In this document: piece after piece, positions 16,316 to 25,549 of the stretch
Numbering within the stretch: position 1 is the first letter of the stretch
Layout of the letters: each line of letters begins with the position of its first letter
Origin: an uncultured Acetatifactor sp.
GTDB lineage: Bacteria; Bacillota; Clostridia; Lachnospirales; Lachnospiraceae
Reading direction: 5' to 3'
Length of the DNA stretch: 64,000 bases
Assembly (NCBI GenBank): GCA_910586775.1
Contig: CAJUJN010000012.1
Coordinates: 13,820 to 77,819, forward strand
Position numbers and translations under genes: made by a program
Notes under the pieces: model-generated
What the model was told of the DNA's origin: nothing
The model's database searches: none
Seen by the model: only the letters and a program-made list of their open reading frames with translations

Positions 16316-17674
16316 TCATGAGCGATCCGGCAGGGATTCCGTATCCGCCAGCAGCACCAGCACGCAGTCTGTACCGTCTTCTCTCTCCGGCGGCGCAAAC
16401 AAGGCCTCTCCGCCTCCGGTAATTCCTCCGGCATAAGTACAGAGTCCCGTGACAGGATCCATCCAGTAAGCCTCCAGCTCTCTCCCCTCAAAAGCCTCCA
16501 GGGACAAAACGAACTGCCTGCCGTTCACCGTATAGGCCAGCAGAAAATCCTCTCCGGCGAAGACACTGATATAGTCATATTTCTCCCCCTGTCCGCGGAG
16601 CACCCATTCCCCGGCAGGATGTCCTTTTTCAAAACCCACCCGCTCACACAGCTTTTTCAGATGAACCATCTGGGCGCCTCCGGGATGATGAATGGCATCC
16701 GTCCAGAGATATTTCGCCCCGAAAGCTCCCTCCCTGGAAGTATCCCTGTAAAACTGCATGATGGAATTATGCCCGTACACATGCCCTGCCGCCCCGGCAA
16801 ACACGCTCCAATAGGCATACCTTCTCACATCCGCCGCTTTCCAGTAAGGCTGGGTATTGTCGTGAAGCCCCTGCAGTATCCACTCATAGGACGGCTCGCC
16901 GTCCAGCACTGGTTTTGCCGGCGTCCTTCCCCTGTCCCGTTCCACATACTTCCAGCTGTCCTCGCCGAACCACCCTTCCCTCGCCGTATTGTCATCCCAT
17001 TCCTGCATGCTGACCTGGTCATAACGCCTGTGACCGGACTGGAACAGATTGAAGTCAAGCCAGTCCTCCTCGTGAAACCAGAGGGAAGAACTGGTCCGGC
17101 CAAACGGATGGTAAGTTACAAGCCTGTCCGGCCTGTCCGCCTTCATCAACCTGCCCATGCGCCGGAATACGTCAGCCGCCGCATCCCCCCGCACATCTCC
17201 TCCCACGATCCAGATAATATGAGGACAATCATGGTAGCGTTCCAGAACAAACTTCATATAGGCATCCACATTGCCGCTGTTCAGGCAGCCGCTTTTTACC
17301 ATGCTGCTGCCCCACACGGGAAGCAATCCCAGGAAAAGCCCCAGCTCCCCGGCCATTTCCACCACCGCATCCACATGCTTCCAGAAGCCTCCCTCCGTGT
17401 CCGGCCTGGCCGGATCCCCGTCTGTCAGCGCGCTGTCTCCGGCTCTGTTTTTCTGGTCCGCCGTATGAACGAAGTCTGCCAGTATCACATTGTAGCCCAG
17501 TTCCTTTCTGTTTCTCAGGTACAGAAAACTCTCCTCCAGCGTCAGCTGGTGAAACAGAAGCCATGCCGTATCCCCCAGGAAAAAGAAGGGCTCTTCGCCG
17601 CAGCGAAAATACCTTCCGTCCTCCGTCACCTTCAAGGGTCCTTTTTCCCAGGGTGCTTTCTCTTTTCCCTTCAT
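16316..17674 (-). CDS. GH140-like glycosidase (DUF4038, apiosidase-type)
   Basis: A 452-residue TIM-barrel protein with the DUF4038 start (GRYFRCGEEPFFFLGDTAWLLF) and a C-terminal beta-sandwich of the collagen-binding-like type (about 365-445). Characterised members include the GH140 enzyme that removes apiosyl side chains from rhamnogalacturonan-II. A DGEPSYEW segment around residue 258 and IVGGD near 157 are likely active-site elements. There is no signal peptide, so it would act on imported oligosaccharide. It is the last gene of the GH31-GH42-GH29 operon, 129 bp after the GH31 gene. Apiose specificity is inferred, supported by the apiose-type catabolic genes at 56-61 kb. Confidence 0.78.
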   Translation of the reverse strand: MKGKEKAPWEKGPLKVTEDGRYFRCGEEPFFFLGDTAWLLFHQLTLEESFLYLRNRKELGYNVILADFVHTADQKNRAGDSALTDGDPARPDTEGGFWKHVDAVVEMAGELGLFLGLLPVWGSSMVKSGCLNSGNVDAYMKFVLERYHDCPHIIWIVGGDVRGDAAADVFRRMGRLMKADRPDRLVTYHPFGRTSSSLWFHEEDWLDFNLFQSGHRRYDQVSMQEWDDNTAREGWFGEDSWKYVERDRGRTPAKPVLDGEPSYEWILQGLHDNTQPYWKAADVRRYAYWSVFAGAAGHVYGHNSIMQFYRDTSREGAFGAKYLWTDAIHHPGGAQMVHLKKLCERVGFEKGHPAGEWVLRGQGEKYDYISVFAGEDFLLAYTVNGRQFVLSLEAFEGRELEAYWMDPVTGLCTYAGGITGGGEALFAPPEREDGTDCVLVLLADTESLPDRS

Positions 17675-17803
17675 TCCCGCGTTCCTTTCCTTCTTTTCTG
17701 CTCAGGCTTAAGACTTTTGCCCGATGTCTCTTCTTTCCGTCCGGCAAAGGTTTCCGGCCGGAAGCACCTGCCAATGGCCAAAAGCTGCCCACGACTTTCC
17801 CAT

Positions 17804-20128
17804 TCACTGCAGAAAGCTTACACATAGCTCTTTCCCCTGATATTCCACTTCCCGCACACTGCTGCCCCGGGCTGTATACAGCGTAACCTTCCACCTTGAA
17901 GGATAAGGATAGCTTCCCTCCGCCGCTCCAAGCGTGAGTTCGCCGTCTTCCTCTTTCCAGGATACCCTGACAGCGGCATATTCCCCTCTCTGGTAGCCGT
18001 ATCCGTTGCCGCTGTCCATGTAGCAGGTAAATGCCCCGTCCTTTCCCGCATACACCTCCAGCTCCATTTCCTCCGGGCGCTGCTCATGATACAGATCCGC
18101 TGTCTCAGCATTATCCACGGCCAGGATACTTCCCGCCCTGATATACAGGGGCATCTTCTCCACCGGGGCCCGGGCATGAAATTCCTGTCCGCCATCCAGA
18201 TATTCCTTTGTATCATAGTCATACCAGCCGTCTCCTTTCGGCAGGTAAACCTTTCTGGACTTCTCCCGCTGCAAAGGCGTATTGCCCGGCCCGTACTCCA
18301 TGGGAAAGGTAACCGGGCATACCAGAAAATCGCCGAACAGATACTCGTCCTCTGTCTCCGCCGCCTTATCATCCTCCCCATAATCGAAAATCAGACTCCG
18401 CATGGACATGGCGTCTTCCTTCCATATCCTGTAGGCCAGAGCATAAAAATACGGCACAAGGCGGTAGCGGAGGCGGATATATCTGACAATCGTGTCATAA
18501 TACACATCACCCTCCTGCCCGAACTGCCATGGCTCTCTGGGCGTATCCGTACCGTGGGAGCGCATCACAGGCAGGAAGGTACCGTATTGGAGCCATCTCA
18601 CATAGAGCTCGCAATAGCCCTTGTCCCCGACGCCCTCTTCGAAGTCACCATGCCAGAACCAGGGATGTGTACCCTCTTTGGCACCGCTCCATCGCTTCCA
18701 TGCTTCCTGGTTCCCCACGAAAAAGGCTCCGATATCCATATTCCAATAAGGAATCCCGCTGGCCGCCATCTGCAAACCCTCCACGATCTGGCGCTTAAGC
18801 ACATCCCATGTGGCCGCAATATCCCCTGACCATAATACGGCGCCGTACTTCTGGGAAGAGAGATATCCGGAACGTGTCAGGTTCATCACCCTGGTCTCCG
18901 GGGCGGCTTTCCTCTGGTTATCATGAATCCCTTTTGCGTGGTACACTGCGTACACATTGGCTTTCCTGGCATCCATATACCTGGTCAGCTCCGCTTTGGA
19001 TATCCGGTACCGTTCCCCGGCGCTGCGTTTCTCCGCCCCGTTCCAGTCCGGTGTAAAAGGCTCCGTGGAATCGCACCACCAGGCATCCACACCGCCGGAA
19101 AACAGTTCCCGTTCACACTGCTTCCAGTAAAGCGCCCTGGCTTCTCCGTCGAAGGCATCGTAAGTAGAAAGGTTGGCATACAGCTTGCCTGCCTCCATCA
19201 TCTCCCTGTTGTCCTCCCCGCCCTTGTTCATATTGGGCCATACGGACAGCATCAGGCCAATGCCCTGCTCATGAAGGTTGTCCGTCAGCTCTTTCAGATC
19301 GGGATAGCGGGTTTTGTCCAGATGCTTATCCCCCCATTTTCCCTCCTCCCAGGAGAGCCAGTCCTGCACCAGACAGGACACCGGAATCTGCCTGCGCCTG
19401 AATTCCTCCGCCGTACTTTTAAGCTCCGCCTGGGATCTGTACCGTTCCCTGGACTGGATATAGCCGTAAGCCCATCTGGGCAGCATAGCCGCCTTGCCCG
19501 TAATCCTGCGGATTCCCCGGACCAGTCCCGCCATGTCCTCCGCCATGATCACATAGTAGGCAGCCTGCTCCACCGCATCCATGGATATGGTGACCTGATT
19601 GTCCCGCTCCTCATACACCATCAGGCAGTCTGCATCCAGCAGCACCCCGTAACCTGCGTCGGACACAAATACCGGCATGGGAATCTGCATGTTATTCTGA
19701 TAGAGATGCTGGGTACAGTTCCTGTAACTGGCAATGCCGTCCTCGTGCTGACCCAATCCCAGGATGCGCTCCTTCTCTCCGATGGAGAAAACAAGCTTTG
19801 CCTCATAAGCGTCTGCCACCTTTGTCTCCCCGGCATTTTCCACAACCGTCCTCTCCCCGTCCACGGTTTTCTTCACCGCTACCCGGGCCTTCCCCTCGAT
19901 CACATAGCGGGTTACCGCCCTGGGGATGAAGCTGCAGGACTCCTGCACCAGCACAGGGCGCTCCCCGGCATTTTTCACAAATTCCAGCCGGCCAGCCTGT
20001 CCTGTTCCTCCTTCTCCCCGCGCCGCCTGCGCAACCATGCTTTCATCCGGCGCAAATTCCTTCTCAATGATATCTCCCGGTTCTCTGCACACACCGTCCG
20101 GCGTACATACCACTCTGATGATCTTCAT
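17804..20128 (-). CDS. GH31 alpha-glycosidase, alpha-xylosidase-like
   Basis: A 774-residue GH31 enzyme: N-terminal beta-sandwich (1-210), (beta/alpha)8 barrel with nucleophile Asp353 in WWCDSTEP and probable acid/base Asp436 in WSGDIAATWD, then C-terminal beta domains. The closest recall is YicI/alpha-xylosidase-type enzymes, but alpha-glucosidase is not excluded. ATG 20128 follows GGGAGGACAGT and overlaps the stop of the GH42 gene as ATGA, indicating translational coupling. There is no signal peptide. Confidence 0.9.
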   Translation of the reverse strand: MKIIRVVCTPDGVCREPGDIIEKEFAPDESMVAQAARGEGGTGQAGRLEFVKNAGERPVLVQESCSFIPRAVTRYVIEGKARVAVKKTVDGERTVVENAGETKVADAYEAKLVFSIGEKERILGLGQHEDGIASYRNCTQHLYQNNMQIPMPVFVSDAGYGVLLDADCLMVYEERDNQVTISMDAVEQAAYYVIMAEDMAGLVRGIRRITGKAAMLPRWAYGYIQSRERYRSQAELKSTAEEFRRRQIPVSCLVQDWLSWEEGKWGDKHLDKTRYPDLKELTDNLHEQGIGLMLSVWPNMNKGGEDNREMMEAGKLYANLSTYDAFDGEARALYWKQCERELFSGGVDAWWCDSTEPFTPDWNGAEKRSAGERYRISKAELTRYMDARKANVYAVYHAKGIHDNQRKAAPETRVMNLTRSGYLSSQKYGAVLWSGDIAATWDVLKRQIVEGLQMAASGIPYWNMDIGAFFVGNQEAWKRWSGAKEGTHPWFWHGDFEEGVGDKGYCELYVRWLQYGTFLPVMRSHGTDTPREPWQFGQEGDVYYDTIVRYIRLRYRLVPYFYALAYRIWKEDAMSMRSLIFDYGEDDKAAETEDEYLFGDFLVCPVTFPMEYGPGNTPLQREKSRKVYLPKGDGWYDYDTKEYLDGGQEFHARAPVEKMPLYIRAGSILAVDNAETADLYHEQRPEEMELEVYAGKDGAFTCYMDSGNGYGYQRGEYAAVRVSWKEEDGELTLGAAEGSYPYPSRWKVTLYTARGSSVREVEYQGKELCVSFLQ

Positions 20129-22224
20129 ACTGTCCTCCCGTAGCTGCCCGTCCTGCCGCCGGCAGCTGATTTGTTGCTGAAACCGGCGATCAGAATGCCG
20201 TTCCGCGCAATCCTGCATTTTTCTCCCAGAGGCTTACCTGTCAGATAATCCCTGCACCCTGCCGGCAGCTTTACCTCCGTCTCCCTGGCCGTAAAATTGA
20301 ATAAAAACAGGTAGTCTTCCTCATGTCCCCTGCGGGTCACCAGCTCCACGCCCTCTTCCCGCTCCACCAGGCTGCGGCGCACGCCTGCTTCCTTCATGAC
20401 ACCTTTCAGAAAAATACGGCAGGCCTCCGGCTCCAGGTCCGTTCCCACATAATACGCCCTGCCCCTGCCGTAAGAAAAGGCCGATACGACTTTTGCGCCC
20501 TCCTTATAGCCCTCCGTATAGCTTCCCAAAGTCTCCGACACGCCGCCCAACAGCTCGCTCCACAGCCCGTCGGAGGTTTCCAGCAGGTTATCCTCCGTCT
20601 CTTCCATATGGCAGAGGGCCTCATAGCTCTCCATGCACAGGCGCAGCTTCGTATGATTTTCCTCAAATACAGGCTCCACCTCTTCCACCACGCTGCCGAA
20701 CACTTTCGTCAGTCCGGCGGGAAGTGACTGGGTATAGCCCACATTATCCTCATTTTTCACGGATGTCAGGAAGGTGGCCACCACAGTGCCGCCCTGTTCT
20801 ACGTAATGCCTCACCTTCTCCTGCTGCTCCGGAGACATGATGATGGCTGCGGGCAGGATGACCACCCGGTACCGGCTCCAGTCCCTCTTCAGAGAAACCA
20901 CATCTGCCGTCACACCGATATTTTCCAGATAATGATACAGCTTGCCGCAATAATTCACATAATGAAACGCAGGATCGTTTACCGGTTTGATGCGCAATGC
21001 CCAGTGGGAATCATAGTCAAAGCATACCGCCGCTTCACCGGGAAATGCGGCCCCCTCCAGAGGCTCCAGCTTCCGAAGCAGCTCCGCCGTCTCCTGCATC
21101 TCCCTGTACCGTCTCCTGGGGATTCCGTCCATATCCACGATGGCATAGTTGAGCTGTTCCGCCCCGAAAGGATAGGTACGAAACTGGAAATGCAGCATCA
21201 TCTCCCCTCCGTGGGCCATGGACTGCACCACCGCCTGCTTCATCGCCCCGGGATTGGGCTGCAGCCTGCCGCTTCCCCCCAGCCTGTGACCGCCGCCGGA
21301 CATAAATTCCAGCACCCAGAAGGGCGTCCCGTCTTTCACGCCTCTCGCAAAGGCATAGGGAAAGGAATCCACCTCCGCATCCCTTAAGGACGGATAAAAG
21401 TCGAAGGCATACCGGTCCAGCCCCTCTGTGCTGTCATAGTAGTCAATGCTGTTGGTGGCAAGGCCTGTGGCATTGGTGGTAACGGGCACCTGCAGATACC
21501 TGCGAAGCGCTTTTGCCTGCAGGTCCTGATATTCCTTCTGACTGCGGGAGCAGAAACGCTCAAACTGAAGCCTCAGGGTAGGATTCTCGTAATAGGCGTC
21601 GATCAGATTGCGGGCCCCTGTCTCAATGGTATTTACAGGCAGCGGAATCTGACTGAAATCCTCATACTCCTGGGACCAGAAAATGCTGCCGCTTCTTCTG
21701 TTGAAATTCTCAATGCTCCCGTATTCCTGCCGCAGATATGCCCGAAATTTCTCTTCGCAGACCGGACAGCAGCAGCGCCCGGTTCCCTCCTGTGCGGGCT
21801 CATTGTCAATCTGCACCCCTGCCACATAAGGATTCCCTGCAAAAGCCCTGGCCATCTCCTCCGCGATCCGCACGGAGTACGCCCTGTAAGTCTCATGATT
21901 ATAGCAGTAATGCCGTCGGCCGCCAAAAGGACGGCGTATCCGGCGGTTGTCCATATATAAAATATCCGGGTGCTTTTCCACCAGCCAGGCGGGCGGGCAG
22001 GCCGTGGGCGTGCAGAGGATGGTTCGAATCCCTGCCTCTCCCAGCTCCTCCACCACTTCTTCCAGCCACCCGAAGGAAAAATTCCCCTCCGAAGGCTCCA
22101 TCCGGCACCAGGCAAACTCTCCCATCCGCACCGTATTGATGCCCGACTGCTTTAAAAGCGCCAGATCCTCTTTTCGTTCTTCCTCTGTCTTATGCTCCGG
22201 ATAGTACGATACACCATATTTCAT
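20125..22224 (-). CDS. GH42 beta-galactosidase
   Basis: A 699-residue GH42 enzyme. Acid/base Glu142 is in QIDNEP and nucleophile Glu306 in VLEFMSGG. The metal-binding cysteine cluster CCCPVC (151-156) is present, and a trimerisation-type domain follows from about 390. ATG 22224 (MKYGVSYYPEH) after AAAGAGGACAGG is the natural start; the 64 codons open upstream have no family similarity. It hydrolyses terminal beta-galactosides in the cytoplasm. It overlaps the GH31 gene by 4 nt. Confidence 0.92.
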   Translation of the reverse strand: MKYGVSYYPEHKTEEERKEDLALLKQSGINTVRMGEFAWCRMEPSEGNFSFGWLEEVVEELGEAGIRTILCTPTACPPAWLVEKHPDILYMDNRRIRRPFGGRRHYCYNHETYRAYSVRIAEEMARAFAGNPYVAGVQIDNEPAQEGTGRCCCPVCEEKFRAYLRQEYGSIENFNRRSGSIFWSQEYEDFSQIPLPVNTIETGARNLIDAYYENPTLRLQFERFCSRSQKEYQDLQAKALRRYLQVPVTTNATGLATNSIDYYDSTEGLDRYAFDFYPSLRDAEVDSFPYAFARGVKDGTPFWVLEFMSGGGHRLGGSGRLQPNPGAMKQAVVQSMAHGGEMMLHFQFRTYPFGAEQLNYAIVDMDGIPRRRYREMQETAELLRKLEPLEGAAFPGEAAVCFDYDSHWALRIKPVNDPAFHYVNYCGKLYHYLENIGVTADVVSLKRDWSRYRVVILPAAIIMSPEQQEKVRHYVEQGGTVVATFLTSVKNEDNVGYTQSLPAGLTKVFGSVVEEVEPVFEENHTKLRLCMESYEALCHMEETEDNLLETSDGLWSELLGGVSETLGSYTEGYKEGAKVVSAFSYGRGRAYYVGTDLEPEACRIFLKGVMKEAGVRRSLVEREEGVELVTRRGHEEDYLFLFNFTARETEVKLPAGCRDYLTGKPLGEKCRIARNGILIAGFSNKSAAGGRTGSYGRTV

Positions 22225-22431
22225 CCTGTCCTCTTTTCCGTGCGCGGAGCCTTCCGCCGCCGCGCTTACCTGTAAATGATACCCGTGAGCGCCTCCGTTC
22301 CTGAATATTTGCTCCTGATCATTCGTTCCTGACCAGTCATTTCGAAACATACAGGCGCAGCTTTTATCATATGCCGTCTGTCTGTCTCGCATTGCAAAGA
22401 TTGCAAAGGCTCTCACCCCATATGTCCCCGC

Positions 22432-23793
22432 TTATTCCTTTCCGGTAAAATAGATCTCCGCATCGCCGCCGGCTCTGACTTCCTCCTCCATGGTGAGTAC
22501 CACAATGGTATCCGGTTCTCCGTCTTGTCCTGTTCCCTCCGGCAAGACCAGTCGAATGCCTTCGGGGGTCTCTGCAGCCTCCACTTTCTCTCCGGCTTTC
22601 TCTCCGGAGAACAATGCGGCATTTTTTATACGGTTTTCCGTATGCGGAAGCACGCAGCTCCGGAATGTCTCCACGTCCAGGATATGCAGGTACACTTTAT
22701 TTCCGTGCCATGTGGAGCCGTACACATTGTCTACCGGCTCATAAGGGCCCGCGGACGCAGCGTAAATGCTCTCCCCGTAAACGCGCAGCCAGTCTCCCAC
22801 CTGGAACATGCGCTTCCTGATCTCATCGGAGATCCTGCCGTTCCTGTCCGGGCCGATATTCACCAGCCAGTTGCCGCCCCGGCACACCACGTTCACCATC
22901 ATCCGGATCAGCCAGTCAAAATCGGACACCGGATCCTCCGCCATCCAGCCCCAGGAGCTCCCGGAGCACACGCACATATTCTTTTCCCAGGGTACGGGAA
23001 TGATCCCTCCCGTAATCTCATGTGAACCTTCGTCGCAGTAAAAATCTCCCTCCCAGCCGGAACGGGGATTGATCAGCAGCTTCGGGTTATAGCTCCTGGC
23101 CATTTTGTTCAGCTTCACCGGCTCCCAGAACCAGGCGCTGGAGGTATCGCTGCCCTTGTGGGCCAGCCATCCCCCGTCGTACCACAGAATATCCGGCCGA
23201 TACCTGCTGCACAGCTCCTCCACCTGGGCATAGCACTGCTTCTTCATCAAGGCCGCGTTCTCCGGCAGTCCCTCCGGGTCAAAATATCCCGGAAAGCGCC
23301 AGTCCATGGGAGAATAGTAAACTCCCACCTTCAGGCCCGCCTCCCTGCAGGCTGCCGCATACTCACCCACGAAATCCCTGTGGGCGCCCCTGTGCCAGGA
23401 AGTAAAATGCTCATGGCTCCCCTCACTGTTCCAGAGGGAAAAACCGTCGTGATGCCTTGTCACCATGACGGCATATTTTGCGCCGAAGCCTTTGGCGATC
23501 TCCACCCATTCCTTCATATCGAAATCCCGGGGAATGAACTGGTCCGCCAGGGCTTCGTATTCTTCTTTGGGAATTTTCTCATTAAACCTGACCCATTCCC
23601 CTCTCCCCAGGATGGAGTACAATCCCCAGTGCACAAACATGCCGATCTTGGCGTCACGCCACCACTGCTTGTCCTCCGGCGGAAGGGTCAGTTCGTCACA
23701 TTTCAGCCCTCCCAGGCTTTTGAAATTTATGCTGCTTTTCAGCATGGATTTCAATTCCGCGCCTGTCATCTCACGAGGCATTTTCTTCTCCAT
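22432..23793 (-). CDS. GH29 alpha-L-fucosidase (first copy)
   Basis: A 453-residue GH29 enzyme with the substrate-pocket signature FVHWGLYS (53-60), RHHDGFSLW (113-121) and nucleophile Asp206 in LWYDGGW. Only a short C-terminal beta domain follows. There is no signal peptide, so it cleaves imported fucosides. AGGAGGACTTGAGAAT gives a strong start. A GTCGCTGCGCGAC repeat lies 20 bp upstream. It shares little sequence with the second GH29 at 39.5-41.0 kb, suggesting different linkages. Confidence 0.93.
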   Translation of the reverse strand: MEKKMPREMTGAELKSMLKSSINFKSLGGLKCDELTLPPEDKQWWRDAKIGMFVHWGLYSILGRGEWVRFNEKIPKEEYEALADQFIPRDFDMKEWVEIAKGFGAKYAVMVTRHHDGFSLWNSEGSHEHFTSWHRGAHRDFVGEYAAACREAGLKVGVYYSPMDWRFPGYFDPEGLPENAALMKKQCYAQVEELCSRYRPDILWYDGGWLAHKGSDTSSAWFWEPVKLNKMARSYNPKLLINPRSGWEGDFYCDEGSHEITGGIIPVPWEKNMCVCSGSSWGWMAEDPVSDFDWLIRMMVNVVCRGGNWLVNIGPDRNGRISDEIRKRMFQVGDWLRVYGESIYAASAGPYEPVDNVYGSTWHGNKVYLHILDVETFRSCVLPHTENRIKNAALFSGEKAGEKVEAAETPEGIRLVLPEGTGQDGEPDTIVVLTMEEEVRAGGDAEIYFTGKE

Positions 23794-23814
23794 ATTCTCA
23801 AGTCCTCCTAATTT

Positions 23815-23854
23815 AGTCGCTGCGCGACAGTTCTAAAGTGAAAAGTCACTTCGG
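23815..23854. repeat. single copy of the GTCGC-TGC-GCGAC repeat
   Basis: AGTCGCTGCGCGACAGTTCT and what follows matches the start of the 121-bp units at 49442-49729 (about 33 of 40 positions by eye). It lies just upstream of the GH29 ribosome site and runs into the 3' end of the upstream small gene. A shorter core copy lies at 41088-41102. Confidence 0.75.
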
Positions 23855-24136
23855 TCCGCCGCAAATTGCCGCTTCTACCCGAACAAGTATCTCCTCATGG
23901 CCTGTCAGCATGGCGACACGCAGCCTGTCGGCGCCCTCCAGCCCCTTGATCATATAATAGTTCTGTTCGATCCGGTAAAAGGGCTGCTTCAGCATCTCCA
24001 GATAAGTCAGATCCCCCAGCTTTCCCAGCCTGAATATTGTATCCCTGTCCATCTGTCCGTCCAGGATCAGGTCATATGCCTGCCATCCGGACTCCGTACA
24101 CAGTTCTATGGATTCCCTTCTGTCTGTTACTTTCAA
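23846..24136 (-). CDS. small conserved hypothetical protein, 96 aa
   Basis: A 96-residue soluble protein starting with TTG at 24136 after GGGGAGGTTTGAC. The sequence (ESGWQAYDLILDG, then LGDLTYLEMLKQPFYRIEQN) has the feel of a small uncharacterised Lachnospiraceae protein; I know no function. It sits between the desulfurase-like gene and GH29 in the same direction. Its last codons overlap the dispersed repeat at 23815-23854. Confidence 0.6.
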   Translation of the reverse strand: MKVTDRRESIELCTESGWQAYDLILDGQMDRDTIFRLGKLGDLTYLEMLKQPFYRIEQNYYMIKGLEGADRLRVAMLTGHEEILVRVEAAICGGPK

Positions 24137-24387
24137 GTCAAACCTCCCCTGGCCCGGGCAAGCCTGAATCAGTTCTTACCGCTTTGTACAAGGCCCCGCA
24201 GACTCCGTTCATCGCCGCAAATCTCCCATAAATCAACTTCATTGCTTCATGTTGCCCTTGTCCTGCAGCTGCCTGTCTGTCGCCGCAGACGGCCCGTAAA
24301 TCAGCTTTCCCATATCCCTCCCCGGGATTCAACGGTATAATCGCCGTCTCAGCATTTCCGACGGCACACCCTGCGGAAAGCATCCGC
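24137..24387. other. 251-bp gap without a supported gene
   Basis: One 85-codon minus-strand frame fills this gap almost exactly (24395 to 24138). Its product is Gly/Ala-rich, matches nothing I recognise and has no good ribosome site, so I do not call it. The sequence is otherwise featureless. Confidence 0.4.
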
Positions 24388-25539
24388 TCATCCAAGCTTT
24401 CCGATGCCTGCAGTAAATTCCGCCACAGCCTCCACCAATGCCCTGACTTCCTCTTCCTTCGTCATAAACGAGATACTCACCCGCACCGTCCCTTCTTTCT
24501 CCGTTCCCAGATACCGGTGGAGCAGCGGCGCGCAGTGCAGCCCGGTCCGCACTTGGATACCGTATGTCCCGGCCAGGATATACCCGATGTCCGACGGGGA
24601 AAAGCCGGGAACCGTAAAGCTTATGGCTGTCCCGCCGGGCTGTCTGTCTCCGCACAGCGCCACGCCCGGGAGCGCCCGCAGCCCTTCGAACAGGATACGC
24701 ATCATATACCGTTCATGGGCCATGATCTTCTCCAGCCCCGTCTCCAGCACGTATTCCACCCCCGCATTCAGTCCGGCGATTCCAGGCATATTCATGGTGC
24801 CCACTTCATAAAAAGGCTCCTGCGCCACCAGAGTCCGGCTGTCCTTTCCCGTTCCGCCGAAAAGCAGCGGGCGCAGAGGGATTCCCTCTCTCACGTACAG
24901 ACCGCCTGTCCCCTGGATACCGTAGAGCCCTTTGTGCCCGGTAAAGGCAAGCATATCGATATTCATGGCTTCCACATCCACCGGCAGCGCCCCCGCGGAC
25001 TGGGAGACATCGGCCAGAAAGCAGGCGCCCTTTTCCCTGGCCCAGCTTCCTATCTGCCTGATATCCTGCACGGCGCCGGTCACATTGGAGCTGTGGTTTA
25101 CGATCACCAGGCCGGTGTCCCCGGTAATGGCTCTCTCCATGGCTTCCATATCCGCATAACCGCCCCTGTCGCAGCCCACTTCCACAGGAAGGACCCGCCC
25201 TGCCCTGATTTCCTCTTTCAGACCGTCAAATATGGTACGTAAAACCGAATTATGTTCCGCAGCCGTGTATACAATCCGTTTTCTGGGGCTGCGGTAACCC
25301 AGAATCGCCATATTCAGCGCCTGGGTGGAGCCGCTTGTGAAGAAAATCCTCTCCGGGTTTCCTATCTGAAAGAGCCGTGCCAGGTTTTCCCGGCACAGCT
25401 TTATCCTGTCTTCCCCGTATTCCCCGGCAGACACACCCCGGTACTGGGACTGGGGCGCGCTCTCCAGAGCCTTCGCCACAGCCTCCGGCACTCCGGGCGG
25501 CTTCGGGTATGTTGTCGCCGCATGGTTCAAATATATCAT
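24388..25539 (-). CDS. cysteine-desulfurase-like aminotransferase class V
   Basis: A 383-residue PLP enzyme of the NifS/SufS-like family. It begins MIYLNHAATTYPKP, has the PLP lysine in FTGHKGLYG, and keeps a catalytic-type cysteine in RTGLHCAPLLHRYLGT, as in desulfurases. ATG 25539 follows AAAGGACATCC; a TTG eight codons upstream is weaker. It would release sulfur from cysteine, yet no Suf/Isc scaffold, tRNA thiolation gene or selenium gene is adjacent. It sits between the isomerase (10-bp gap) and glycosidases, so a role linked to this operon is unexplained. Confidence 0.88.
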   Translation of the reverse strand: MIYLNHAATTYPKPPGVPEAVAKALESAPQSQYRGVSAGEYGEDRIKLCRENLARLFQIGNPERIFFTSGSTQALNMAILGYRSPRKRIVYTAAEHNSVLRTIFDGLKEEIRAGRVLPVEVGCDRGGYADMEAMERAITGDTGLVIVNHSSNVTGAVQDIRQIGSWAREKGACFLADVSQSAGALPVDVEAMNIDMLAFTGHKGLYGIQGTGGLYVREGIPLRPLLFGGTGKDSRTLVAQEPFYEVGTMNMPGIAGLNAGVEYVLETGLEKIMAHERYMMRILFEGLRALPGVALCGDRQPGGTAISFTVPGFSPSDIGYILAGTYGIQVRTGLHCAPLLHRYLGTEKEGTVRVSISFMTKEEEVRALVEAVAEFTAGIGKLG

Positions 25540-25549
25540 GGATGTCCTT

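Noticed and set aside
22018..22036. tRNA-like T-loop sequence GGTTCGAATCCCTGCC
   Set aside because: It lies inside the well-conserved GH42 gene and no acceptor, D or anticodon arms surround it.
24138..24395. 85-codon frame between the desulfurase-like gene and the small unknown gene
   Set aside because: The spacing is operon-like, but the product is compositionally featureless, matches no family I know and lacks a ribosome site.
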